9,924 nucleotides of DNA from an uncultured Opitutia bacterium (GCA_903957465.1 CAJBPJ010000159.1:1-9924), one strand, 5' to 3'. Counted from the stretch's first letter, positions 1 to 6,560 are shown. The notes: generated by a model from the letters alone, not told the origin. A program made the numbers and translations.

Positions 1-257
1 AGTCTAAATTTAAAGCAGCCTTGGAGACAGGCAACTATCGCTCCGCTGGCCTTTCGGGTGGGGTAGCAAATAATCGGACACTCCGACTTCGCTTAGAGCA
101 CGCCGCACAATCACACAGCGTGCACATGCTTATCGCCCAACCTAAACACTGCGGGGATAATGCCGGCATGATTGCATTTGCCGCGATGGCGGACGCCAAA
201 CTCCCACGAGGGGAGCAGGTGATCGCAGACCCATCCCTGGTTGTCGAAAGCGTCTGA
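1..257 (+). CDS. tsaD: tRNA N6-adenosine threonylcarbamoyltransferase TsaD, C-terminal fragment
   Basis: This is the last 84 complete codons of a gene that begins before the window; the open frame is already running at position 3 and stops with TGA at 255-257. TsaD (Kae1/YgjD family) transfers the threonylcarbamoyl group to A37 of tRNAs that read ANN codons, making t6A in the cytoplasm with TsaB and TsaE. Two C-terminal hallmarks are visible: a GLSGGVANNRTLR segment matching the family's GGVAANxxLR nucleotide-binding stretch, and CGDNAGMIAFAA matching the family's C-x-DNAAMIA metal/nucleotide-binding motif. The fragment length fits the end of a protein of about 340 residues. The ASKHA N-terminal part and the HxxxH metal motif lie outside the window, so intactness cannot be judged. 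It is followed by a gap of 168 bases, so it need not be in one operon with the next gene. Confidence 0.9.
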   Translation, partial: SKFKAALETGNYRSAGLSGGVANNRTLRLRLEHAAQSHSVHMLIAQPKHCGDNAGMIAFAAMADAKLPRGEQVIADPSLVVESV

Positions 258-425
258 TTGTAGCGCTACGCTCAAATCGACAGCCTTTTAAAAGGGCGAC
301 TGGGCATGTAGGCCAAGCAAAGCTCCAGACATAATCTAGCCCAAAGGTCTTCGACCTTAAGGAACAATCCTTCAGGTCGAATGAAGTCCCTTGCCCTTCA
401 CCCGAAGGGTGGCTCAATGTAAGGC
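258..425 (+). other. hairpin-rich intergenic region between tsaD and the next gene
   Basis: No convincing reading frame is seen here. Three self-complementary elements can be read directly. One is a short near-palindrome at about 283-297 (gcctttt/aaaaggg). The second is a 14-bp stem at 350-363/368-381 with an ACAA loop and a single G-T pair. The third is a 6-bp stem at 394-399/404-409 with an ACCC loop. None is followed by a T-run on the + strand, so they are not standard intrinsic terminators for tsaD. The third hairpin buries the purine-rich stretch GAAGGG that could serve as the ribosome-binding site of the gene starting at 426. I do not recognise a known riboswitch or small RNA family. 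A structured 5' leader or a small RNA on either strand is possible. Confidence 0.45.
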
Positions 426-917
426 ATGGAATGGCAGGTTAAACCTATCGCTCGTATCTGTGCCGCCAGCGGCAAAGAGCTCGCCCTTGGCGACCAAGTT
501 GTCTGCGTGGTTCATAAACCATTGGGTGGACTCATGGAACGCACCGATGTGCTTAAAGATCACCTCAACGACTTTACTCCCAGTGGAATTATTTTAGGTC
601 GCTGGTCGCGCGAAGTTAAAGAACGCGGTGAGGAAGAAAAAGCTCAACGGGCGCAACTTTTGGCCTCTCGTGAAGAATTCTTTTTATCGCTCTACGAAAA
701 CGAGGAAGACCCCACTGGCGAAAAATCTATTCTGCGACACATCTTGGCTATGCTCTTAGAGCGTAAGCGTATTATTCGTCTGCAAGGTCCTGCAGAGAAA
801 GGTCTACTCCCTTACCTGCATGTTCGTACACAACAGGTATTCCAAGTCCCTGCGATTGACCTAAAGCCTGAAGACATTCAACGCGTCCAAGGCACACTCG
901 ACATACTCATCGGATAA
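426..917 (+). CDS. conserved protein of unknown function (163 aa)
   Basis: A 163-residue soluble protein with no signal peptide or membrane segment. The N-terminus has a W3...C12-x2-SG-K pattern and a second cysteine at 27, followed by an R-x-D motif near 39-41, a tryptophan near 59, a highly charged helical stretch (about 62-85) and a C-terminal helix with LLERKRIIRL (about 110-120). From memory this arrangement resembles small conserved hypothetical proteins seen in Verrucomicrobia and Planctomycetes, but I cannot name a family or function. The two spaced cysteines could bind a metal or form part of a small N-terminal ribbon; this is only a guess. ATG 426 is chosen because an in-frame TAA lies two codons upstream (420-422) and the W/C pattern begins right after it. 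The AAGG at 421-424 is too close to be an ordinary Shine-Dalgarno. The stop is 2 bases before the next gene, so the two are probably co-transcribed. Confidence 0.8.
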   Translation: MEWQVKPIARICAASGKELALGDQVVCVVHKPLGGLMERTDVLKDHLNDFTPSGIILGRWSREVKERGEEEKAQRAQLLASREEFFLSLYENEEDPTGEKSILRHILAMLLERKRIIRLQGPAEKGLLPYLHVRTQQVFQVPAIDLKPEDIQRVQGTLDILIG

Positions 918-919
918 TC

Positions 920-1438
920 ATGCGCATTCTCCAAATTTTCTTAGCCTTACCGTTCTTACTTTTTACGGGCTGCACAACTGAAATGCCTGAAGATTTGGTT
1001 TCGGTTTACATTGAGGCGCCAACTTCGGCGCCTGACTCTTCTTTGGGTGTGGTTGCCTTGGCGACGAGCGGCGTCCAAGTGACCGTCTTCTGCATCCCCA
1101 TTGTTCAAGCCGAGCATATCTTAAACACCGAAGTGGTTGAAGCAGGTGAGCGCGATATACGTAGCACCTATTTACTCGTTCAAGCCGACCGTCGATCCGC
1201 CCCTGTACTCATGGCAGCCACCAGTAGCTCCGAGTCGATGGGAAAAAAGGCCGTGCTCATGGTAAACGACAAGGCCATTGGCATCATGCGCATCGATCAG
1301 CCCATTCTAGATGGTAACCTTTATTTTGCAGTTGAGAACGGCAGCATGAGTGCAGCCGAGGCAGCCACCTATTGGCGCAATCGCCTCAACCCTTCCATCC
1401 TTCTCATTCGTAAGATTCGCGAGAAGGAAGGGAAATGA
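920..1438 (+). CDS. lipoprotein with a SecD periplasmic-head-like domain
   Basis: A 172-residue protein. The N-terminus (MR, then a hydrophobic stretch, then LFTGC) is a lipoprotein signal peptide with lipobox cysteine at residue 18, so the mature protein is predicted to be lipid-anchored and to face the periplasm. The phenylalanine at -3 is less usual than leucine but acceptable. After a short Ser/Pro-rich linker, the second half (about 90-165) reads APVL..., SESMGKKAV, a short strand pair ending in IDQPI, DGNLYF, then an AAEAA...RNRLN helix. This order of elements resembles the P1 head domain of SecD (GK-x-AI...P.I...I.GG...EA..L). There are no other SecD parts and no transmembrane bundle, so it is not a translocase subunit itself. 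The gene sits 2 bases after its upstream neighbour and overlaps the peptidase start by 4 bases (ATGA), which implies translational coupling. The SecD resemblance is by eye only. Confidence 0.7.
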   Translation: MRILQIFLALPFLLFTGCTTEMPEDLVSVYIEAPTSAPDSSLGVVALATSGVQVTVFCIPIVQAEHILNTEVVEAGERDIRSTYLLVQADRRSAPVLMAATSSSESMGKKAVLMVNDKAIGIMRIDQPILDGNLYFAVENGSMSAAEAATYWRNRLNPSILLIRKIREKEGK

Positions 1439-2406
1439 GAGTTATTTTCTGCATACTGCTTTTAAGCAGCTACGGAGTCGCCAGTGAGCTGACATGGCCG
1501 ACGCCATCTGGACGCCCAACCGGCGGTAGCCTCAGCGACTTCATTCAGCCGACCATCTCTGGACGAACGGAATCAGGCCTCTTTGGCATGACGCGTAATG
1601 ACGGGTCTAGGTTCCATGAGGGAATCGACATTCAACCAGGATGGGTGGACGCAAATAACGAACCCGTTGACCCCATCTCCGCGGTAATGCCTGGTCAAAT
1701 CGCTTACATCGAGCGTGCAGTGCGCGGCCCTTATGGTCGCTATGTGGTTATCGAACATCCCACGGCCGAACTCCCTGTTTATACTCTCTACGCGCACCTA
1801 GCATCAATCGATGGCGGGATACGCGTTGGGGCTAATGTCGTCGCAGGCCAAGTCCTCGGCCGGATGGGTCACACATCCGCAGGCATTGATCCCATCAGTG
1901 TTGATCGCTCACACTTACATTTCGAAATCGGGTTACGCCTCTCGGATAATTTCAATCGGTGGTACAACCAACAACCTGAGTTTCGCGGGGATCCCAATGT
2001 TCACGGCAATTACAACGGGCTTAATTTAGCAGGCTTCGACCCGCTACCAATTTTGCTACGCTCACGAAGCGACTTCCACATGGTCGTGAATAACCTGCCG
2101 AACGCACTCGTGGTGGTTGCGCGCACTTCTTCCATCCCAGACTTTGTTCGCAGATACCCACAACTCAGTTATGGCACGGCGAAAAATGCTGCAGGGTGGC
2201 GTATTGATTTCACCTGGCACGGTCTACCACGTCGATGGACGGCTTTAATGGCCGGCGACCCGACGATTCCAGCCAGTGGATGGCGAATTGACCGCGTGTA
2301 CGAAAATTACCGGGATACCCTCGAACAACGTAAGATGCTTGAACCCGGCCGCACGATTCCTGGAGAGACCCTGCGCCGCACCATGGGCGTCCTGCTGGGT
2401 AATTGA
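1435..2406 (+). CDS. secreted M23/LytM-family metallopeptidase
   Basis: A 323-residue protein with a Sec-type signal peptide (hydrophobic residues 3-16, likely cleavage near VAS-E at 17/18). The M23 (lysostaphin/LytM) catalytic core spans about 45-170. H61 and D65 form the H-x3-D zinc motif, H121 lies in YAHL, and HLHFE has H160 and H162. All zinc ligands and the catalytic histidine appear present, so an active peptidoglycan endopeptidase is predicted, although degenerate members act as amidase activators instead. After residue 200 there is a further domain of about 115 residues rich in W, R and aromatic positions (GWRIDFTWHG, ASGWRIDRVYENY) that I do not recognise. The start is supported by GGAAGGG just upstream, and ATG overlaps the TGA of the lipoprotein gene, suggesting the two products act in the same envelope process. 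The gene ends one base from the convergent yqgE-like gene. Confidence 0.9.
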   Translation: MRVIFCILLLSSYGVASELTWPTPSGRPTGGSLSDFIQPTISGRTESGLFGMTRNDGSRFHEGIDIQPGWVDANNEPVDPISAVMPGQIAYIERAVRGPYGRYVVIEHPTAELPVYTLYAHLASIDGGIRVGANVVAGQVLGRMGHTSAGIDPISVDRSHLHFEIGLRLSDNFNRWYNQQPEFRGDPNVHGNYNGLNLAGFDPLPILLRSRSDFHMVVNNLPNALVVVARTSSIPDFVRRYPQLSYGTAKNAAGWRIDFTWHGLPRRWTALMAGDPTIPASGWRIDRVYENYRDTLEQRKMLEPGRTIPGETLRRTMGVLLGN

Positions 2407-2407
2407 T

Positions 2408-2947
2408 TTAGTTTAAGCCAAGATCGCCGGGGGAGTCTGCGAGCAATCGCAAATCAGGCCGCACACGCGTCATCCAAGCCTTCCAAAGCTCAACACCTTC
2501 AAGTCCATCTGCCAGACGATCAAAGGTGTGGGTGACCCAGGCATTGAGCCGTATTTCATTCTCCAATTGTCCCGCTGTCCATCCGGCGTAGCCCACATAG
2601 GCACGTAGATGAAACTCTGGGTCGTTCGAGAGTTCAATGGCTTCGGACTCATCTAAACCGTAGCGGATACGTGCAGGGCCACGTGACGCAAAACGCCAGC
2701 CACCAAAAGCCATTTGGTTAACATTAACGGGTCCACCAATATGCAGTGGAACGTTTGCCAATGGACCGTCGCGAAAACGTTTTTCCACCTCACCCAACAT
2801 TCGGTTTAAGGGTCGATTCAAAATGACACCGATAGCTCCATCGTCCACAGCGTGACTATGCATCAGCACAACCGTTTGACAGAAGTTTGCCTCTGTCAGC
2901 GAGGGGTGTGCCAAAAGCACTTGTCCAGCGAGGCTGCTCTCCGCCAT
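2408..2947 (-). CDS. YqgE/AlgH family protein (UPF0301)
   Basis: A 179-residue cytosolic protein of the YqgE/AlgH (UPF0301/DUF179) family, close to the family's usual length of 180-190. Visible hallmarks are G-x-LL-x-A-HP-x-L near residues 8-16, a GAIGVILNRPL segment near 38-48, HIGGPV near 69-74 and the RAYVGYAGWTAGQLENEI block in the C-terminal half. Its biochemical role is not settled; Pseudomonas AlgH was named for an effect on alginate regulation, and the fold does not resemble a transcription factor. It is the last gene of the minus-strand cluster, starting 3 bases after the deaminase stop and without a visible Shine-Dalgarno, so it is likely translated by coupling. It ends tail to tail with the peptidase gene, with one base between the stops. 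Confidence 0.92.
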   Translation of the reverse strand: MAESSLAGQVLLAHPSLTEANFCQTVVLMHSHAVDDGAIGVILNRPLNRMLGEVEKRFRDGPLANVPLHIGGPVNVNQMAFGGWRFASRGPARIRYGLDESEAIELSNDPEFHLRAYVGYAGWTAGQLENEIRLNAWVTHTFDRLADGLEGVELWKAWMTRVRPDLRLLADSPGDLGLN

Positions 2948-2950
2948 GAC

Positions 2951-3412
2951 TTAACCAAGTTTGCGCACCTTGACGCCAGACTGGGCAAACAACTCTGCGA
3001 CCAAGGGGTCATTATGGTAGTCGTGCCGGTAGCAAATTTCCGAAACACCGGCGGCTGCTAAAATCTTGGTGCAATTGATACACGGGAAGTGCGTGACATA
3101 ACAAACCACGCCTTGCAAAGAGACCCCGCGTTTAGCGGCATCAGCAACGGCATTTTGTTCCGCATGAACCGTCGCCTGTTCGTGACCTTCGCGCATCTTG
3201 GAACTGTGAGGGGCACCTGGCAGGAATCCGTTGTACCCAGCAGCAACGATACGGTTCGGGTGCTTGCCAGAGGAGACCATTAAGCAGCCAACATGCAGTC
3301 GTTCGCAGCTGGATCGCGTGCTTAAAAGCAAAGCTGTTGCCATGAAATAGTCGTCCCATGATGGACGTGCTACGCCTGAGACCAACGCGTCTAATTTATC
3401 CGGCAGACTCAT
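2951..3412 (-). CDS. deoxycytidylate (dCMP) deaminase family protein
   Basis: A 153-residue zinc-dependent deaminase, predicted to convert dCMP to dUMP in the cytoplasm and so feed dTMP synthesis. The N-terminal SWDDYFMATALL segment (18-29) is typical of dCMP deaminases of the ComEB type, as are VAAGYNG (56-62) and HAEQNA (83-88; H83 a zinc ligand, E85 the proton shuttle). PCINC (C111 and C114) supplies the other zinc ligands. A C-terminal YHND is also typical of the group. The region between GYNG and HAE has histidines but lacks the cysteines often seen there in relatives with a second, structural zinc site. The gene lies 21 bases after menA and 3 bases before the yqgE-like gene. A competence role, as suggested by the name comEB in Bacillus, should not be assumed. 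Confidence 0.92.
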   Translation of the reverse strand: MSLPDKLDALVSGVARPSWDDYFMATALLLSTRSSCERLHVGCLMVSSGKHPNRIVAAGYNGFLPGAPHSSKMREGHEQATVHAEQNAVADAAKRGVSLQGVVCYVTHFPCINCTKILAAAGVSEICYRHDYHNDPLVAELFAQSGVKVRKLG

Positions 3413-3433
3413 GATGGAAACATCCAGCGGAAG

Positions 3434-4378
3434 TCAGGGGTGGAGGCAAGCGGAGGTTACGCACAGCACCCCAGCCAATAGAAGGATGAAAGCTGCTTGT
3501 CCGAGAAAGGGAACGTAGTCGTTGGCTTCGCGTGCCCGACGGAAGCCCCAATGGCTCCAAACGGCTACAGGCGTAAGTAAAAGGGGCAGCCAGCCAAAGA
3601 CCCAGGTTAGACACGTTAAGCCGATGATAAGATTCAAGAGGTGTAGCCAGCGCGCAAAGCCACGTCCAAAGCGAACAACGGTGGTACGCTTATTGGCAGC
3701 AGCATCGGTCTCCATATCGCGCGCATTATTCGCGAGCAGAATATTGTCGGCGAGTAACCCGATACCGAGACCGGCAATAAGTAGATCGCGGATGAGCGCA
3801 GGCCAATGCGCCAAGGCAATCAAGGAGGATTCCTGCTCGCAGCAACATTTGATGGTACTCTCATCCACCATCGCCGTATGCAGCACATAGCCGGTAAGAA
3901 AAGTCGCCTGCACACCAAAGCAGGCCACGACGAAAACATCACCTAGGCCAAGGTAGGCAAGCGGCGCAGGCCCGAGTGTATAGCCGACGGCAAGAAGCAG
4001 AGCGAGGACGCCAGCCACAAAGAGCCAGGGGTCGGCGAACAGTGCAAGTGGTGTACCAACAAGGAAGGCGAGTGCACAGCAGGCAATTGTTGCCCAACCC
4101 ATCGCGCGGGCGGAGATGCGACCGTTGGCGACCGCACGAGCGGGGCCGACACGGCCAACCTGATCTGTACCGCGCAGGCCATCACCGAGATCATTCGCAA
4201 AGTTGCTGGCTATTTGGGCGAAGAGAGCGAACGCAAGGCAAAGTCCAATGATGACCGGGGACTCCTCGTGTAGCGTCCAATGTTGACTACAAGCCGCTGA
4301 AGCCACGGCGACGGGTACGGCAGCAGCCACAAGCGTCCGAGGACGAGCTGCAGCAATCCAATCACGTAACAATCCCAT
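3434..4378 (-). CDS. menA: 1,4-dihydroxy-2-naphthoate prenyltransferase-like protein (UbiA family)
   Basis: A 314-residue polytopic membrane protein of the UbiA superfamily, probably MenA, which joins a polyprenyl chain to 1,4-dihydroxy-2-naphthoate in menaquinone synthesis at the inner membrane. The N-terminal AARPRTL is typical. The first Asp-rich motif is NDLGDGLRGTD (62-72), followed by the MenA-like R-x-GPARA (76-82). The second is NNARDMETD with KRTTVVRFGR (217-238). About eight or nine hydrophobic segments fill the rest, as the fold requires. Unusual is a polar insert near 170-187 with three consecutive cysteines (178-180) just before the segment leading to the second motif. Other UbiA enzymes of similar size remain possible, because no other men genes are in view. 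No Shine-Dalgarno is visible. A possible -35 TTGTTT lies in the gap 4379-4442, but its -10 is poor. This is the first gene of the three-gene minus-strand cluster. Confidence 0.85.
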   Translation of the reverse strand: MGLLRDWIAAARPRTLVAAAVPVAVASAACSQHWTLHEESPVIIGLCLAFALFAQIASNFANDLGDGLRGTDQVGRVGPARAVANGRISARAMGWATIACCALAFLVGTPLALFADPWLFVAGVLALLLAVGYTLGPAPLAYLGLGDVFVVACFGVQATFLTGYVLHTAMVDESTIKCCCEQESSLIALAHWPALIRDLLIAGLGIGLLADNILLANNARDMETDAAANKRTTVVRFGRGFARWLHLLNLIIGLTCLTWVFGWLPLLLTPVAVWSHWGFRRAREANDYVPFLGQAAFILLLAGVLCVTSACLHP

Positions 4379-4442
4379 ACAGGCAACTTGGTTAAAGAAA
4401 CGAACTGCTTAAACCTAAAACCGTGGCTGAAACAATTTAGGC

Positions 4443-4496
4443 AAAAAAAAGCCCCGAACTTCGGGGCTTTAAGAAGACTAAGCTCGAAGGCTTAGT
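4443..4496 (-). terminator. intrinsic terminator of the pseudopilin gene, with a second hairpin at its stop codon
   Basis: On the minus strand a 10-bp GC-rich stem (arms 4461-4470 and 4448-4457, loop 4458-4460) is followed by a run of eight T (complement of 4450-4443), a textbook Rho-independent terminator. A second stem of 7 bp (4490-4496 with 4477-4483, six-base loop) lies just before it and covers the pseudopilin stop codon at 4492-4494. That second stem may stabilise the 3' end of the mRNA. On the + strand no T-run follows the main stem, so the element works in one direction. It also insulates the menA cluster downstream. Confidence 0.9.
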
Positions 4497-5214
4497 TCAG
4501 TGTGCAAAGCGCAGCGGTCGCAGGAATAGCGTCCACGTAGCTTGCGGAAGCAGAACCGTCGGTGGTCTTCTGGAAGTAGTCAGAGCCACTAGTGGTGGTG
4601 TCCTTGACAAAAGCAACGTGGCCATCGCCGTAGCAGATATGTCCACCTTCAATACCCCAGATGGAGTCAGTGTCACCTGAACCCGCTGCAGGCCAAGTGC
4701 CATCAGTCTTGAGACCGCGTGACCAAGCAAAAGGAGTGTTGGTGCTACCAGCAAGGGAACGGGAGGTAGGTGTGTAAGTGTTCCAAGCAGGCTTACCTTG
4801 ACCGATAGCGGTCGTCCAGGCGGAGCTCAGAGCGACGGTGGTACCAGTCTTTGTGATAACAGTCTTAGGAATGACAGTGATAGCTTCGGCAGCAAGGTCG
4901 GCGTCGACGAACCAGAGTTCACCGGAGTCGAGGGATGCACCGTCAGCCAAAATTGCAGCGTAACCGGAAGTGCTCGTCGTGGTTGTCTTACCGCTCGACC
5001 ATGCACCGGTACCGATATTGCGGGTGCCACCAGACCAATTCACATAAGCTTGGCCGATGCTGCGCACTTTATTGAGCGCACTGTTCTTCTTGGCGGATCG
5101 CATCACGCCTTGAATACCAGGGAAGAGAACGGCCGCCAAAATGCCGATAATGGCAATAACGGTAAGCAGTTCGATGAGCGTAAAGCCCTTACGGTTGCGG
5201 ATAGGGGAGTTCAT
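4492..5214 (-). CDS. type II/IV pseudopilin with prepilin N-terminal methylation motif
   Basis: A 240-residue prepilin-like protein. The short basic leader MNSPIRNRKG is followed by F11 and the classic FTLIELLTVIAIIGILAAVLFP helix, with E15 at the +5 position needed for assembly. Cleavage after G10 by a PilD-type peptidase and methylation of F11 are predicted. The rest is a Ser/Thr/Gly-rich globular domain. Near its end GGHICYGDGHVAFVKD (190-205) resembles the H...DG motif of pseudopilins that are abundant in Verrucomicrobia, Planctomycetes and Lentisphaerae. Cysteines at 194 and 237 could form a C-terminal disulfide. No other secretion or pilus gene lies nearby, so the assembly system must be elsewhere. 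The gene has its own terminator, and a homopolymer of eight C replaces a Shine-Dalgarno. Whether it is a major pilin or a minor pseudopilin cannot be told. Confidence 0.9.
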   Translation of the reverse strand: MNSPIRNRKGFTLIELLTVIAIIGILAAVLFPGIQGVMRSAKKNSALNKVRSIGQAYVNWSGGTRNIGTGAWSSGKTTTTSTSGYAAILADGASLDSGELWFVDADLAAEAITVIPKTVITKTGTTVALSSAWTTAIGQGKPAWNTYTPTSRSLAGSTNTPFAWSRGLKTDGTWPAAGSGDTDSIWGIEGGHICYGDGHVAFVKDTTTSGSDYFQKTTDGSASASYVDAIPATAALCTLN

Positions 5215-5216
5215 TA

Positions 5217-5224
5217 GGGGGGGG
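5217..5224 (-). promoter_or_regulatory. C8 homopolymer tract immediately upstream of the pseudopilin start
   Basis: The + strand has eight consecutive G at 5217-5224, which read as eight C on the coding strand, ending two bases before the ATG at 5214. This occupies exactly the place of a Shine-Dalgarno site, and the surrounding leader is pyrimidine-rich. Further upstream the gap to glyA (5225-5292) holds an AT-rich stretch (5267-5280) and TTATAT (complement of 5231-5236), which could be a -10, but no well-spaced -35 is seen. If transcription starts near the tract, the mRNA would have almost no leader. Confidence 0.5.
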
Positions 5225-5292
5225 TAGTAGATATAATGTGACAGAAGATGGGGTCCTATTCAAAGCAAAAAATATTAAATCTGGGCCTAAAA

Positions 5293-6549
5293 TCAGGCAT
5301 AAGGGAGTGGGAAAGACTTGCACAGCTCGGACGCGATCGCACTGCCAGCCGAGATTTTAAGCGGGTCTTGAGGCCCAGATAGGACAATCGTGATAGCCTC
5401 GGCAATTTTGCGCATTTCCGCCTCACCCATACCCCGGGATGTTACGGCCGCGGTTCCAAGTCGGATCCCACTGGCTTGGAAAGGACTGCGGGTTTCATCG
5501 GGTACAGTATTCTTGTTTGTGGTGATATGAGCAGCATCCAAGGCGATTTGGGCGTCCTTACCCGTCACATCAGGATGGCTGACCCGAAGATCCAGCAGAC
5601 ATAGGTGATTATCGGTACCCCCGCTCACGAGACGGAAACCTTTTTCAGTTAAGGCATTTGCCAGCGCCTTGGAGTTCGCAACGACCTGAGCGGCATAGAG
5701 CTTAAACTCAGGCTTCGCACATTCCGCAAAACAGACCGCCTTGGCCGCAATGACATGCTCCAAAGGACCACCCTGGGTGCCAGGGAAGACAGCCGAGTCG
5801 ATGGCCTTGGCATGTTCAGCCTTACAAAGAATCAGGCCGCCACGGGGACCACGGAGGGTCTTGTGCGTCGTCGTGGTTACAAAGTCTGCATGCGGAATCG
5901 GCGATGGGTGTACGCCCGCGGCAACAAGTCCGGCGATGTGCGCAATGTCGGCAAGTAGAAGCGCTCCATTCTCTTTCGCAATTTTTCCAAAACGCTCGAA
6001 GTCGATGGTGCGAGCGTACGCCGAAGCACCTACGGTAATCATCTTCGGTTTCTCACGACGTGCCATTTCAGCAACTTCATCGTAGTTGATACGGCCATCA
6101 GCACCGACGCCGTAGTGAACGGCCTTATAAAATTTTCCGGAGAAGTTAGCAGCATTGCCGTGCGTCAAGTGGCCGCCGTGGGAAAGATTCATCGTGAGGA
6201 TCTTGTCCCCAGGCACGAGGGTTGCTAAATAAACGGCGGCATTCGCTTGGCTGCCAGAGTGCGGCTGGACGTTCGCATGATCAGCGCCGAACAGTTTCTT
6301 CGCGCGGTCGATGGCAAGTTGCTCGACGATATCGACAAATTCGCAGCCACCATACCAGCGCTTACCGGGATAACCTTCGGCGTACTTATTTGTGAGGATG
6401 CTGCCTTGAGCTTCCATCACAGCAGGAAGCGTGAAGTTCTCGGATGCAATTAATTCCAAGTGAGACTGCTGGCGACCAAGCTCCGATTGAATCAAACGAG
6501 CTATTTCTGGGTCAAGCTGAGCAAGGGGAGTGTTACGAATAGCGGTCAT
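5293..6549 (-). CDS. glyA: serine hydroxymethyltransferase
   Basis: A 418-residue PLP enzyme that interconverts serine plus THF with glycine plus 5,10-methylene-THF in the cytosol. The whole family pattern is present: LIASENF (33-39), NKYAEGYPGKRWYGG (54-68), NVQPHSGSQAN (93-103), the D-x-AHIAGL cofactor-binding block (D201, H204), and TTTTHKTLRGPRGG with the PLP-binding lysine at 230. TNKNTVPDE and SGIRLGTAA follow in the C-terminal half. The length is that of normal bacterial GlyA and there are no gaps. It starts 11 bases after rpiB without a visible Shine-Dalgarno (pyrimidine/A-rich TTTCTAAAACC), so coupling with rpiB translation is likely. Downstream there is only a weak 4-bp hairpin (5285-5298) and an A/T-rich tail, so read-through into the pseudopilin gene cannot be excluded. 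Confidence 0.97.
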   Translation of the reverse strand: MTAIRNTPLAQLDPEIARLIQSELGRQQSHLELIASENFTLPAVMEAQGSILTNKYAEGYPGKRWYGGCEFVDIVEQLAIDRAKKLFGADHANVQPHSGSQANAAVYLATLVPGDKILTMNLSHGGHLTHGNAANFSGKFYKAVHYGVGADGRINYDEVAEMARREKPKMITVGASAYARTIDFERFGKIAKENGALLLADIAHIAGLVAAGVHPSPIPHADFVTTTTHKTLRGPRGGLILCKAEHAKAIDSAVFPGTQGGPLEHVIAAKAVCFAECAKPEFKLYAAQVVANSKALANALTEKGFRLVSGGTDNHLCLLDLRVSHPDVTGKDAQIALDAAHITTNKNTVPDETRSPFQASGIRLGTAAVTSRGMGEAEMRKIAEAITIVLSGPQDPLKISAGSAIASELCKSFPLPYA

Positions 6550-6560
6550 GGTTTTAGAAA

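Noticed and set aside
350..381. Intrinsic terminator for tsaD
   Set aside because: The stem is long, but no T-run follows on the + strand.
142..417. Minus-strand frame of 91 codons overlapping tsaD and the gap
   Set aside because: It is antisense to the well-supported tsaD end and covers the hairpins; the product resembles nothing I know.
5232..5237. Perfect TATAAT on the + strand upstream of the pseudopilin
   Set aside because: It points into the glyA 3' end against all local genes, and no acceptable -35 lies 16-18 bases before it.
5285..5298. Terminator after glyA
   Set aside because: The stem is only 4 bp with a six-base loop and overlaps the stop codon; the T-run is 12 or more bases away, so it is not a convincing intrinsic terminator.
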